Source of the DNA: JAIEPX01 sp963725255
GTDB taxonomy: Bacteria; Pseudomonadota; Gammaproteobacteria; JAIEPX01
Direction: 5' to 3'
NCBI GenBank assembly: GCA_963725255.1
Contig: CAVRXV010000007.1
Location: forward strand, 70,299 to 134,298
Length of the DNA stretch: 64,000 bases
In this document: piece after piece, positions 44,572 to 54,148 of the stretch
How the letters are laid out: each line of letters begins with the position of its first letter
Numbering within the stretch: position 1 is the first letter of the stretch
Notes under the pieces: model-generated
The model's database searches: none
Seen by the model: the letters and a program-made list of their open reading frames with translations, nothing else
Told to the model about the DNA's origin: nothing
Program-made: the position numbers and the translations under genes

Positions 44572-45552
44572 TTAATTTCTCCGCTGTTCAAGATGCAACG
44601 AAAGCAACAACGATTCAAACAACAGTTGAACATTCGGATTTGAACTGCTTAATACTCTTCGTTTAGACGTGTAAATTTCTGTTAAAAATGACCAGAGTTG
44701 ATGAAGTGTAAATACGGCCACTATTTTTTGCATTTCCTGAACACGGTGAATATGTTGTAATTGCGAAGATTTCATACCAAGCAGTAAACGAATCATATCT
44801 TGTATAATGGTAGAAATAATGGTCAGCACATCTCCCGCAGATTGTTTGGCCCACTTTTCAGCGGCTTTAAGCACCGATAATTTTCCACTCAATACCTCTA
44901 GAAAATCCGCAGCAATTTGATCATATTGTTGCCACTCTCCAGATTCGGCTAAACGTAATGCTTGCACAGGCAATCCATCAGCCAATGCCATTAACTCGGT
45001 TGGTTTAGGTAAATCCGATTTTAATTCCGACGTTAACCATTGCAATGCTTTCTCATCAGTGGGCGGCTGCACACGAATCTCCTGACAACGACTGCGAATT
45101 GTAGGCAACAAACCTGCCGGACGATCACAGACAAGTAAGATCACCACCTGTCCACTCGGCTCTTCTAATGTTTTCAATAATGCATTCGCAGAGGCACGAT
45201 TCATTGCTTCAGCAGGATGGATTACCACAACTTGGCAATGACCGTAACTCGTCTTGCTCAACGCTTCTGTGAGATCACGAATTTGTGCAATGCCAATTTG
45301 TTTTTTGTCTTCTTCCGGAGATATAGCCCAATAATCGGGGTGACTATTTGCGACAAACCATTGACAAGAATGACAATAACCACACGCTTGCTGTTCTTTA
45401 TTCGAACACAGTATTTTTTTTGCAAGCTCCACAGCAAATTCGGATTTACCGAGCCCCGCACTTCCAGAAATTAATAATGCGTGAGGAAGCTTACCTTGAT
45501 GCAAAGTATTAACGGTTTTTTCCCATGTTTTTTCTAGCCAAGGAACAATCAC
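44572..45552 (-). CDS. holB: DNA polymerase III delta' subunit
   Basis: HolB is part of the clamp loader. The 326-residue protein shows a Walker A SGSAGLGKSEFA, a zinc module with four cysteines (CSNKEQQACGYCHSCQW), and SRCQEIRVQPP as the sensor/arginine-finger SRC motif. It follows tmk by 3 bases and precedes tatD by 3, as in E. coli. Confidence 0.92.
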   Translation of the reverse strand: MIVPWLEKTWEKTVNTLHQGKLPHALLISGSAGLGKSEFAVELAKKILCSNKEQQACGYCHSCQWFVANSHPDYWAISPEEDKKQIGIAQIRDLTEALSKTSYGHCQVVVIHPAEAMNRASANALLKTLEEPSGQVVILLVCDRPAGLLPTIRSRCQEIRVQPPTDEKALQWLTSELKSDLPKPTELMALADGLPVQALRLAESGEWQQYDQIAADFLEVLSGKLSVLKAAEKWAKQSAGDVLTIISTIIQDMIRLLLGMKSSQLQHIHRVQEMQKIVAVFTLHQLWSFLTEIYTSKRRVLSSSNPNVQLLFESLLLSLHLEQRRN

Positions 45553-45555
45553 GCC

Positions 45556-46188
45556 TCACCTCGTAAAAAAATCATCAATAATACGATGTACTCTTTCTTG
45601 CACTTCACTCACTGAACCTCGTGCATCAATCAGTCGAAAACGTTCAGGATAATCACGAGCACGTTGATGATAGGATTCTCGTACACGCTCAAAAAAAGTA
45701 ATGGTTTCATTTTCAATGCGATCTTTTTCACCACGTGCAGCAATTCTATCTAAACCCACTTCAATAGGAGCATCGAGCAGTAATGTTAAATCCGGTTGCA
45801 AATCATTGATAAAATGTTGTTCCAATAATCGAATTTTTTCAACAGGAATTTGACGTCCACCGCCTTGATAAGCAAAACTTGCATCTGTAAAACGATCCGA
45901 AATTACAATTTTCCCCGCGTTTTTAGCGGGCAAAACCACACTCTGAACATGTTGAATTCGACCTGCAAAATACAATAATAATTCTGTTTCTGCCTGCATG
46001 ATTTCATCATAGTGAGATAAAATAACTTGCCGAATTTTTTCGGCAATTTCAGTACCACCAGGTTCTCGTGTTAAAAGATAATCAAAGTCCTTTTCTTTCA
46101 AAAATTCGGCGAGGCTAGCAATCACTGTGCTTTTACCCATGCCTTCAGTGCCTTCAATGGTAATGAACATTCCTTGTTTCAATTTCAT
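45556..46188 (-). CDS. tmk: Thymidylate kinase
   Basis: Tmk converts dTMP to dTDP. The 210-residue protein has P-loop IEGTEGMGKST, the DRX-type TREPGGTEIAEKIR, ISDRFTDASFAYQGGGR and a lid with RGEKDRIE. It overlaps the mltG stop by 4 bases. Confidence 0.96.
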   Translation of the reverse strand: MKLKQGMFITIEGTEGMGKSTVIASLAEFLKEKDFDYLLTREPGGTEIAEKIRQVILSHYDEIMQAETELLLYFAGRIQHVQSVVLPAKNAGKIVISDRFTDASFAYQGGGRQIPVEKIRLLEQHFINDLQPDLTLLLDAPIEVGLDRIAARGEKDRIENETITFFERVRESYHQRARDYPERFRLIDARGSVSEVQERVHRIIDDFFTR

Positions 46189-47225
46189 GATGGATGACCT
46201 TTTTCAGTGTTAATCATTTTCAAAGGGACATTATTAGGCTGCTCTTGATGACGGAATTTATTAACTGCGTCATGATGCTCTGCAAGTGTAGCCGTAAATT
46301 GATGAGTGCCATCACCTTTACTCACATAATAAAGTGCCTCACCGTCAGCCGGATGTAATGCCGCATTCAATGAAGCAAAACCTGGCATTGCTATTGCCGT
46401 CGGCGGCAACCCTTTAAATAAATACGTATTATACGGAGAATTAACTTTTAAATCTTCTAATGATAAATGCCCAGTATATTGTGTACCCAGAGCATAAATG
46501 ACTGTTGGATCTATTTGCAGCAGCATATTGTTATGGAGCCGTCTTAAAATGACACCCGCAATAACAGCACGCTCTGTTGCAACGGCCGTTTCTTTTTCAA
46601 TAAGTGATGCCACAATAACCGCTTCATTAGGAGATAAATACGGCAAATTAGGGGCACGTTGTTCCCACGCTTTCGCCAACTCTTTAGTCATCAATTGATG
46701 AGATTCTTTTAATATCGTTGACTCACTCGTTCCTCGAGCAAATTTAAAAGTATTAGGAAAAAAACGTCCTTCGGGATTTTTGTCAGGCTCTCCTAACATC
46801 GCCATTATTTCTTGCGGTGTTTTTCCCTGACAATCATGTTTGAGATACTGATTTTTTTGCAATGCATCGAACAGTTGACTAAATCGCCAACCTTCTACAA
46901 AAGTAATTTCTCGATAACGTACTTTTCCAGACATTAAAAAACGCAGTAATTGTGATGGTGTAATATTTGTCGGAACGAAATACTCGCCCGCTTTCATATA
47001 TTTCGTTACATTTTCAAGTCGAGCCATAAAAACAAACGCTTTTGGTCGTTCTAGAACTCCTTGAGCATGCAGAATATTAGCAATGCCGTGAATGGAAGTA
47101 CCCGGCGGAATATACACTTCAGCCACTTGAGAATTTTTTGAAGGGATAAATTTAAAACCGTACCACTCAATGCCTAAGCATAATAATACACTAATTAAAA
47201 TTATGCTCGCAATGTATGACTTCAC
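46185..47225 (-). CDS. mltG: Endolytic murein transglycosylase
   Basis: MltG (YceG) cleaves nascent glycan strands at the inner membrane and is thought to set glycan length. The 346-residue protein has one N-terminal transmembrane helix (about 4-22), a LysM-like segment VYIPPGTSIHGIANIL, and the catalytic region VASLIEKETAVATERAVIAG with the conserved Glu. The expected pabC gene between fabF and mltG is absent; only 3 bases separate them. Confidence 0.93.
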   Translation of the reverse strand: MKSYIASIILISVLLCLGIEWYGFKFIPSKNSQVAEVYIPPGTSIHGIANILHAQGVLERPKAFVFMARLENVTKYMKAGEYFVPTNITPSQLLRFLMSGKVRYREITFVEGWRFSQLFDALQKNQYLKHDCQGKTPQEIMAMLGEPDKNPEGRFFPNTFKFARGTSESTILKESHQLMTKELAKAWEQRAPNLPYLSPNEAVIVASLIEKETAVATERAVIAGVILRRLHNNMLLQIDPTVIYALGTQYTGHLSLEDLKVNSPYNTYLFKGLPPTAIAMPGFASLNAALHPADGEALYYVSKGDGTHQFTATLAEHHDAVNKFRHQEQPNNVPLKMINTEKGHPS

Positions 47226-47228
47226 ACT

Positions 47229-48467
47229 CTAGATCTTCTTAAAAATAATGCTTCCGTTGGTTCCGCCAAAACCAAAGGAATTGGATAATACTGCCTGAAT
47301 TTTTCTTTCTTGTGCAGTATGCGGTACAAAATTCAAATCACAACCTTCGTCAGGATTATCTAAATTAATTGTGGGGGGACAAATTTGATCACGAATAGCG
47401 AGTACAGAAAAAATAGATTCAATCGCACCTGCTGCACCAAGTAAATGACCTGTCATTGATTTTGTTGAACTAACGGCCAATTTATTGGCATGTTCGCCAA
47501 AAGCTTGTTTAATTGAGCTTGCTTCAAGTACATCACCCGTCGGTGTGGATGTTCCATGCGCATTAATATAGTCGATATCTTCGGGATTCATTCCCGCGTC
47601 ACGTAAAGTATTCATCATCGATTTTACAAATCCTTTACCTTCATCATCTGGCGACGTGATATGAAATGCATCGGCGCTCATACCAAAACCCGCTAATTCA
47701 GCATAAATATTTGCACCGCGTGCTTTTGCGTGTTCGTATTCTTCCAAGACCAACACACCCGCCCCTTCGCCTAAAACAAATCCATCGCGATCACGATCCC
47801 AAGGCCTGCTCGCTTTTTCGGGTTCGTCATTTCGAGTAGATAATGCGCGTAATGCCGAAAAACCTCCAACACCTAACGTAGTGGTTGCCATTTCTGTACC
47901 ACCCGTTAAAAATACATCAGCATCACCGTAGCTAATCATTCGTGCTGCAGTGCCAATATTATGATTAGCCGTTGTGCACGCAGAAACGATAGAAAAATTA
48001 GGACCTTTTAATCCAAATTTTATTGAGACGATACCCGCGACCATGTTAATAATGACGCTAGGAATAAAAAAAGGTGAAATTTTACGCGGACCTGAAGCAG
48101 CAACAATATCGCGCATATGTTCAATTCCAGGTAAGCCACCAATACCTGAACCAATGAGCACACCGATGCGATCAGCATTACTTTCACTGACTATAAGACC
48201 TGAATCTTCGAGCGCTTGTGTAGCAGCAGCAACACCGAATTGAATAAATAAATCATTTCGGCGAGCTTCTCGAGGATCCATATAGAGTGAAACATCGAAA
48301 TCTTTAACAGCTGCGACGATCTTTGCAGGATAATCACTTGCATCGAATGCAGTAATTAATCCTACGCCCGATTTACCTGCAACAATATTTGACCAGGTAT
48401 CCGCAACATTAAGACCCAGTGGAGAAACCATACCTAAGCCGGTAATTACAACGCGTCTTCGAGTCAT
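47229..48467 (-). CDS. fabF: 3-oxoacyl-ACP synthase II
   Basis: FabF elongates fatty acyl-ACP chains with malonyl-ACP. The 412-residue protein has nucleophile Cys164 in IVSACTTANHN, histidines in NAHGTSTPTGD and STKSMTGHLLGAAGA, and the C-terminal SNSFGFGGTNGS. It is preceded by acpP (53-base gap) on the same strand. Confidence 0.97.
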   Translation of the reverse strand: MTRRRVVITGLGMVSPLGLNVADTWSNIVAGKSGVGLITAFDASDYPAKIVAAVKDFDVSLYMDPREARRNDLFIQFGVAAATQALEDSGLIVSESNADRIGVLIGSGIGGLPGIEHMRDIVAASGPRKISPFFIPSVIINMVAGIVSIKFGLKGPNFSIVSACTTANHNIGTAARMISYGDADVFLTGGTEMATTTLGVGGFSALRALSTRNDEPEKASRPWDRDRDGFVLGEGAGVLVLEEYEHAKARGANIYAELAGFGMSADAFHITSPDDEGKGFVKSMMNTLRDAGMNPEDIDYINAHGTSTPTGDVLEASSIKQAFGEHANKLAVSSTKSMTGHLLGAAGAIESIFSVLAIRDQICPPTINLDNPDEGCDLNFVPHTAQERKIQAVLSNSFGFGGTNGSIIFKKI

Positions 48468-48520
48468 GATGGTTTCCCCCTAAAATGAACGCGCAAACCT
48501 CGCGGTTTTCGCGAATAAGC

Positions 48521-48790
48521 TTATGCAGTATCTTTGACGTGAGTTTGAATATAATCAATGGCCTGCTGAACCGTTGTGATATTTTCAGCTTCTTCATCTG
48601 GAATTTCGATTTCGAACTCATCTTCGAATGCCATGATTAATTCTACAGTGTCTAAAGAATCAGCACCGAGATCGTCGATAAATAAAGAAGTTCTAGCCAC
48701 TTCTTCGGATTTGACACCCAATTGTTCAACGATGATATTGATCACTCGATCAGCAACTTTGTTGTCACGATCTTCAATAATTGCACCCAT
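48521..48790 (-). CDS. acpP: Acyl carrier protein
   Basis: This acidic 89-residue protein carries the 4'-phosphopantetheine attachment Ser45 in DDLGADSLDTVELIM. Its N-terminus (MGAIIEDRDNKVADRV) is about 10 residues longer than usual. GAGG precedes the ATG. The upstream neighbour should be fabG, which is instead 6.5 kb away beyond accessory genes. Confidence 0.96.
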   Translation of the reverse strand: MGAIIEDRDNKVADRVINIIVEQLGVKSEEVARTSLFIDDLGADSLDTVELIMAFEDEFEIEIPDEEAENITTVQQAIDYIQTHVKDTA

Positions 48791-48971
48791 TAACTAATCC
48801 TCATAAAATTGTCAAAACACAGATTTTCGGTGTTTTACTCAACACCAACCGTCTAGTGTATTCAAACAGCCAGAACTTGCAAGAGTTTCTTTTCGCTTGT
48901 GAAAACACGTAATAAATATGGGCGTAATCTAAGCAATAATTATTAAAAAAATGCATCTTTTGTTTTGAAAT

Positions 48972-49212
48972 GGCGTCGCGTCTTGAGTTGTGAGGGGTTT
49001 TTGAAAATCAATGGCAACTATTAGCAAAATAAATTAATTAAACCAAACATATTAACATATAAAAATACCTTTGATATCTGACCGATTGTCATTCTATGAC
49101 TGTAAATTTTATTTACATTCTATTTTGACACCAATATTGCAATATGCATAGCGGTTTCATGATATTTTATCATCAAAAAGGTAAAACCTCTCACAACTCA
49201 AGACGCGACGCC
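48972..49212. repeat. MITE-like inverted-repeat element A (241 bp)
   Basis: The left end 48972-49001 is a plus-strand repeat and the right end 49183-49212 its inverted copy, with two mismatches. Inside are about 180 AT-rich bases without coding capacity. The inner flanks TTGAAAATCAATGGC and TATCATCAAAA are shared with element B at 51821, which shows that the conserved ends extend past the 30-base core. Confidence 0.9.
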
Positions 49213-49479
49213 GGAAATATTACATGTCATAACTCCTTGATTAAATGTAAAAAAGGAGATTATACCAACTTTTTATTGTATTCAATTTTTAATGCGATTG
49301 CCCTGGCATCCCTAGCGCTCACGAAGCGCAGCAGCGCGTGGTACAAGTCGATGGTGGGGGTAAATACCCAGGCAGGCCGGATTTCGCGTATCCAGGGAGG
49401 GGGCAATTGTTCGTAATAATTGACTCAGTTATCATGGGTCGAAGGGAATATCTTTATTATTACTATGAGGAGAGAGATA

Positions 49480-51705
49480 ATGCAGTATCGTGGTCATCTT
49501 TTAGATTCAGGGCCAGTGCTTACTGGCAAAGAAATGAGTGTCATGGCAACAGTGCACAATGCCTATCGTATGGAATTGTCTACTGAGGTCCCTATTTTTT
49601 TAGTAGTGAGTGAAAGTAATTTACCCCTTTATGATATGGGTGAATTTAAAAGAGATCCAAAAAGAGACCAGTGGTCATCGAGTCTTAAGGAGGGTTTACT
49701 AAGGCCTCATGCTCAAAGAATGATTCATCGGATAGTTCAATTTTTTCGATCTCAATCAGAATACGAGCAAAATTTATCTGTACTTATGGTGTGCAGAGAA
49801 TTGATAGAATGGATCATTCACCTTTCGGAGGCGCCGTGTAATGTAGAAACACTTGATACACTGAGGCGACGTAGTCGATATTTGGAAACGATACTAGACT
49901 CAGGTTGTTTTTCGCGAGATGCTGAATTATTGAAATTGTTTAGTTTGCTACGACATGAAGTATTGATTATTATTTCTACCCTAGAGTGGAGATTATTTGA
50001 AAATCAGCAAGTTGAGCATTTAGAATCAATCATTTACGCAGCAAGGAATGTTCTGAGTTATGGTTTCAATTTTCTCTACTATATTTTAAGTGATATTGAG
50101 AATCTATACTACCCTAATATTACTTTATTTTCTTCAGAGGATCCCATTTATTCTGAGATTGCTAGAACACAAGCAGGTCAGTTATTAACACGGCTAAGAC
50201 ACTCGCCAGAATGTTGTGTTATATTTCCTGAAAATGCCGTTTTAGGTTTATCAGAGAAAGAATTATTTCAGAGGATTTCTCCTAATCCATTTTTAAGATC
50301 TGTTAGCGCATCACTAATTCCTTCGGAGTTGATAGAGGATTCTTTATTTGGCACTGCTGTTGATCAAGGTTTATGGGAAGATTTAGGTCATTATGCCCAT
50401 GCAGGAATATTGAGACAATTTAAAGAGGATCCAGAATTATTAGCAACATTTATTAATATGCATGCCATATTAAAAGATTGGGCGAGTGTGGTATTACTCT
50501 TAGTTCAATTTAATAGCAGAAGCAAAGGGGGTACGCGAGTCTTGGAGTCAGATAATAATATTAAGCGATCTACCTTACTCATGAAAAACCTGTGCAATAT
50601 TGGTGCTGCACTGGTTAAATGCCAGAATGACTTATCTGATTCTGTCGATCGACATGCTCTTGCTCTTCAATCAGGACCAAAAATAAAGTTAAGGTCAGAA
50701 CAGGTGTGCTGGCTAGCTAATTATCAAAGTGTTAAACCCATAGATACTCAATTATTTGAGGCACTAGATACATGTTTAAATCAGGTCAGACATTTTCAAG
50801 CGATGCAGTTAACGATGCCGATGTATGAACCTCCTACCCAAGGAGGGCCAGGATTAAGCTTGAGGAATCCTGTGGATTATTTTTTCGGAAAAACACGACC
50901 GGATAGTGGTGCTTCTAAAAGAGCCATGCTCGTGCCCAGAGTTCAAATTATTAAACTACAAGAGGCTGAATTTGTCAGGCATCCGGTAGGCGAAGAGGAT
51001 GCTTATGAACCCTTTGGTTTGGATCGCGTTGCAGCCTATCAATGTCTTTTTCAGCATATTACTACTGTTCGAAATCTAGCTAAGCCTGTTCTTCAAGAAG
51101 TCCTTTTTGCAAACGAAGAATTTGCAAATTGGTTGTCGGATGAACATCCCGGTGTTAAAAAAGCTTCAGCAGAGTATCATGCCGCACTGGGGCGTAATGA
51201 TCCAGAAATTCAGCGCTACTGGAATGCTTTGAACGGGTTTTGTGAAGATCTCAACCTTTTTGACCAATTTATTGTCTATAATGTTTTGCATAAAAGAGCA
51301 GGTCAAATTGCGCATCCTTTGATATTAGGTGCTCTTGCGCACATCAAAGGTGTCAATTTGAGTTTTTATGCGATTGCTGAGAATGGGGAAATGATGGTTC
51401 ATCCTAGATTTCCAAATCACGTTTCCCCAAATGCAACACAAACTATCTGTCTGCTCTCTATTGACGGTAAACGCTATGAAAAAGTGGAATTAAGGCAAGA
51501 AAAGCAGGAAAGAAAAGTCTATTCAGACTCAAATTTCGGTGGATCAGCAACGTTATATCAACCTGCATCACCGAGGAGTGGCTCTGAAGATGGATCCTTA
51601 AAAGGCCAGTCTTCTGTACTCGAAACTAGTGAGATGGAAGTGAGTTCAATGGCAGAGTCGGATAATAATTTAGGTAGTCCGTCTACAAATAGTGGCAAGA
51701 AATAA
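49480..51705 (+). CDS. Large unknown protein with a possible OTU-like region
   Basis: GAGGAGAG lies 5 bases before the ATG at 49480, giving 741 residues; the frame is open upstream to 49420 but without a better site. No signal peptide. Residues about 510-680 recall an OTU-type protease: VAAYQCLFQHI as the Cys loop, then ILGALAHIKGVNLSFYAIAE, then TICLLSIDGKRYEKVEL where the usual catalytic His is Arg. The last 60 residues are Ser/Gly-rich and disordered. Located between fabG and acpP in a foreign block, it is an effector candidate. OTU assignment is tentative. Confidence 0.5.
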   Translation: MQYRGHLLDSGPVLTGKEMSVMATVHNAYRMELSTEVPIFLVVSESNLPLYDMGEFKRDPKRDQWSSSLKEGLLRPHAQRMIHRIVQFFRSQSEYEQNLSVLMVCRELIEWIIHLSEAPCNVETLDTLRRRSRYLETILDSGCFSRDAELLKLFSLLRHEVLIIISTLEWRLFENQQVEHLESIIYAARNVLSYGFNFLYYILSDIENLYYPNITLFSSEDPIYSEIARTQAGQLLTRLRHSPECCVIFPENAVLGLSEKELFQRISPNPFLRSVSASLIPSELIEDSLFGTAVDQGLWEDLGHYAHAGILRQFKEDPELLATFINMHAILKDWASVVLLLVQFNSRSKGGTRVLESDNNIKRSTLLMKNLCNIGAALVKCQNDLSDSVDRHALALQSGPKIKLRSEQVCWLANYQSVKPIDTQLFEALDTCLNQVRHFQAMQLTMPMYEPPTQGGPGLSLRNPVDYFFGKTRPDSGASKRAMLVPRVQIIKLQEAEFVRHPVGEEDAYEPFGLDRVAAYQCLFQHITTVRNLAKPVLQEVLFANEEFANWLSDEHPGVKKASAEYHAALGRNDPEIQRYWNALNGFCEDLNLFDQFIVYNVLHKRAGQIAHPLILGALAHIKGVNLSFYAIAENGEMMVHPRFPNHVSPNATQTICLLSIDGKRYEKVELRQEKQERKVYSDSNFGGSATLYQPASPRSGSEDGSLKGQSSVLETSEMEVSSMAESDNNLGSPSTNSGKK

Positions 51706-51723
51706 ATTTTATTAAGCATCTAA

Positions 51724-51746
51724 GAGGGGCGAAATCATCGCCCCTC
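51724..51746 (+). terminator. Probable terminator after the OTU-like gene
   Basis: GAGGGGCGA (51724-51732) pairs with TCGCCCCTC (51738-51746) across a 5-base loop. T-rich sequence begins about 10 bases later. Confidence 0.65.
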
Positions 51747-51820
51747 CTAGACAGGATTTTATTTTTTATTACTTTTATTTTTACGTCGTGTATCGACTTT
51801 AAAAATAAAGAAAAATAAAG

Positions 51821-52059
51821 GGCGTCGCGTCTTGAGTTGTGAGAGGTTTTTGAAAATCATTGGCGGATATTCATGAATTGAATTGATAAACTAAAAATTA
51901 TTATTGCAGAAAAGCCAACTTGATACCTGATAAATATCAACATCTGGCTTACTTTAAATTTGATTTCTATTACCATATTAAAGTTAGATTCTTCCCGTTT
52001 ATTTTACAAATATTTATCATCAAAATTGCAAAACCTCTCACAACTCAAGACGCGACGCC
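51821..52059. repeat. MITE-like inverted-repeat element B (239 bp)
   Basis: Left repeat 51821-51850 and right repeat 52030-52059 are perfect inverted copies of the 30-base core. The inside is AT-rich with TTGAAAATCATTGGC and TATTTATCATCAAAATTGC next to the ends, as in element A. The right repeat contains the last codons and the stop (52038) of the neighbouring transposase gene. Confidence 0.93.
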
Positions 52060-53015
52060 TTAAATTCTAATTGCATTTTACAAATTGCGACTAATGCTAG
52101 TAATTCCTTTGACTTAGAAAGTTTCTTTTGGAAGCTCTTTAGGGTGGAACTTATCCCTGAATAATGACGATTCGATAGAAATTTTGCTATTTCTGTAACC
52201 TTATAAGAAAACATATGCCTGCTGAGATAAATGAATATATTTCTGAATTGATTAGATTTTCCAGGGCATGATTGTTTAACATTTTCAGGGGATTGTTGTG
52301 TGACTTTTGCAATAACATCAGCAATAACTAACAACGGGAGCTTATTGTTAAAATATTCGTAGTCCGATATTTCTTTTGATTCTGGTTTTTTAATTTTAAG
52401 ATTTTTGATAAATTTATTAGACCCCAGAATGGATTTCACTGTCTTCCTTGAATAAAATTCCTCCATTAATGGGTCATTCCCTTCACTCATATACATTGTA
52501 TATTCCTCAACAAAGTTTTCCTCATTAAAATACTCTTGAATGAAATCCGTATGAAACCATGTTGGTTTTTGACGATCACCAATATAATAGGGGTAACTCG
52601 ACCAACAATCATCCTTCATTTGATTAGTAAGCCTTGCTTCAAGGGGATTTAAATGTATATAACGGGATAATGGCAATAAATACTCATCACTATCAACTAA
52701 AATGGCTTTAAATCTACCACGAAATAATGGGCCATCACGAGATAAGTCTTTATTTAGCCTTGCGGTATAAACACTATTAAGATATTGCATGAGTTCTGGT
52801 AAATTAGGTTCCCATGTACGCAACAGTAAATGATAGTGATTTGACATTAAACAATAGGCATGAATTTCCGCTTTATAAACTTTTGAAATATGTTCCAATA
52901 AATTTATAAATTCATGTCGATGTTTTTTTTCAAAAAAAATCCGTTGCTTATTAACGCCACGATTCATGACGTGGTACCAAGCACCTGGATATAAAATTCG
53001 TAGTTGTCTTGCCAT
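52038..53015 (-). CDS. REP-associated tyrosine transposase (RAYT, IS200-like Y1)
   Basis: This 325-residue protein has the RAYT N-terminus YPGAWYHVMNRGVNKQRIFF, the HUH metal motif in CLMSNHYHLLLR (H60, H62) and probable nucleophile Tyr83 in LNSVYTARLNK, then GPLFRGRFKAILVD and YIHLNPLEA. A C-terminal HTH-like part (about 250-310) is present. RAYTs process REP sequences as single strands. It lies between inverted-repeat elements B and C, and its final residues ASRLEL and stop are encoded by the repeat. Intact. Confidence 0.93.
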   Translation of the reverse strand: MARQLRILYPGAWYHVMNRGVNKQRIFFEKKHRHEFINLLEHISKVYKAEIHAYCLMSNHYHLLLRTWEPNLPELMQYLNSVYTARLNKDLSRDGPLFRGRFKAILVDSDEYLLPLSRYIHLNPLEARLTNQMKDDCWSSYPYYIGDRQKPTWFHTDFIQEYFNEENFVEEYTMYMSEGNDPLMEEFYSRKTVKSILGSNKFIKNLKIKKPESKEISDYEYFNNKLPLLVIADVIAKVTQQSPENVKQSCPGKSNQFRNIFIYLSRHMFSYKVTEIAKFLSNRHYSGISSTLKSFQKKLSKSKELLALVAICKMQLEFKASRLEL

Positions 53016-53098
53016 AATGAAAAATGGTACTGAATCTCTATCTTGAATTATACTCGTGTTTTTGAAATTATTTCGGCGGTTTTTCGGCGTCCTATTTC

Positions 53099-53316
53099 GG
53101 CGTCGCGTCTTGAGTTGTGATAGGTTTTACTAATATACAGAGTTTACACGGTAATAATCTACGTAGAATTATTAATGTGTAATAAAAACAATAAATTAGA
53201 CGAGCGACAATTATTCCAAGAATTTTGAAATGATAAATTATAGTGTAATTTTTAATGATTTAGTTTAATTAAACCACCAAATTGGCAAAACCTATCACAA
53301 CTCAAGACGCGACGCC
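53099..53316. repeat. MITE-like inverted-repeat element C (218 bp)
   Basis: Left repeat 53099-53128 and right repeat 53287-53316 are inverted copies that share the same change (GATAGG in place of GAGAGG), so both ends changed together. A truncated GGCGTCC lies at 53086-53092. It sits 84 bases upstream of the RAYT start. Confidence 0.92.
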
Positions 53317-53406
53317 GTAATCGCAGCCCGCAGACAAAACTACTAGTATCGGTTTTGTAAATAATATCTGTGATACGATTATTTCTTTTAACTAAGGAGA
53401 TAAAAA

Positions 53407-54096
53407 ATGTTAAGTGATTTTCCAAAAATTGAGTGTCTCTTTATACGGAAAACTTACAAAGTGAACATTGCTGACTTTAATCAACATGGGTCAGCACTAC
53501 AATTACGCACACCCGAGGTGTATTTGGTCACTAATGAAGTTAATCCAGGTTTTGAATGGGTTTTAGAAGATAAGGATACTATTGCGGTTGAAAAGTTAAA
53601 TGGTACAAATGTCAAATTAAAAACTGAATCTGGACGGCTGATAGCACTACAAAATCGAAAAAATATCCTCGATCCCCTACTCATAATGAAAGGAAAAAGT
53701 TTCATCATTGAAGGAGTATTTACCTCGATACAAAAAGGGTATATTGAAGATAATCAGGAACAAGCTGGTGAATTAATTGGCCCAAAATTACAAGGAAACC
53801 CGTACAAAATGCAAACTCATCTCTGGTACCCATTTGAAAAAGCTATCAATCATTTGAAATACAAATCTTTCCACGAACATGATCGCAACCTTGTAAACTT
53901 CAGCAATTGGTTTCAACATCACTTAAAAAGTTTATATCATACAAAACAAGTTGGTTATGAGAACGCTGAGTTTGCTGAAGGTGTGATTTTTTACAACTTA
54001 AAACGTAAAGCAGAAAATAAAACTTACATGGCAAAATTACGGCGAGACATGTTCGCATGGTATTATGAGGATAAAATCGAAATTTATAGAGAATAA
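53407..54096 (+). CDS. RNA-ligase-like nucleotidyltransferase
   Basis: This 229-residue protein has the ordered motifs of the ligase/capping superfamily: motif I VEKLNGTNVKL with Lys63 as the AMP acceptor, LIALQNRKN, motif III FIIEGVF (99-105), motif IV EGVIFY (191-196) and motif V MAKLRRDMF (Lys210). The pattern resembles small Rnl2/DRB0094-type RNA ligases. It could repair or modify RNA. It starts shortly after repeat element C with AAGGAG before the ATG. Confidence 0.75.
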   Translation: MLSDFPKIECLFIRKTYKVNIADFNQHGSALQLRTPEVYLVTNEVNPGFEWVLEDKDTIAVEKLNGTNVKLKTESGRLIALQNRKNILDPLLIMKGKSFIIEGVFTSIQKGYIEDNQEQAGELIGPKLQGNPYKMQTHLWYPFEKAINHLKYKSFHEHDRNLVNFSNWFQHHLKSLYHTKQVGYENAEFAEGVIFYNLKRKAENKTYMAKLRRDMFAWYYEDKIEIYRE

Positions 54097-54148
54097 TTAT
54101 AGCAAAACTTCCGAGAAGCAGGTGATTACTCTAAGACTGCCTACTCTA

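Noticed and set aside
49144..49416. Plus-strand frame starting inside repeat element A
   Set aside because: No ribosome-binding site, crosses the repeat, and lacks protein-like composition; the real gene starts at 49480.
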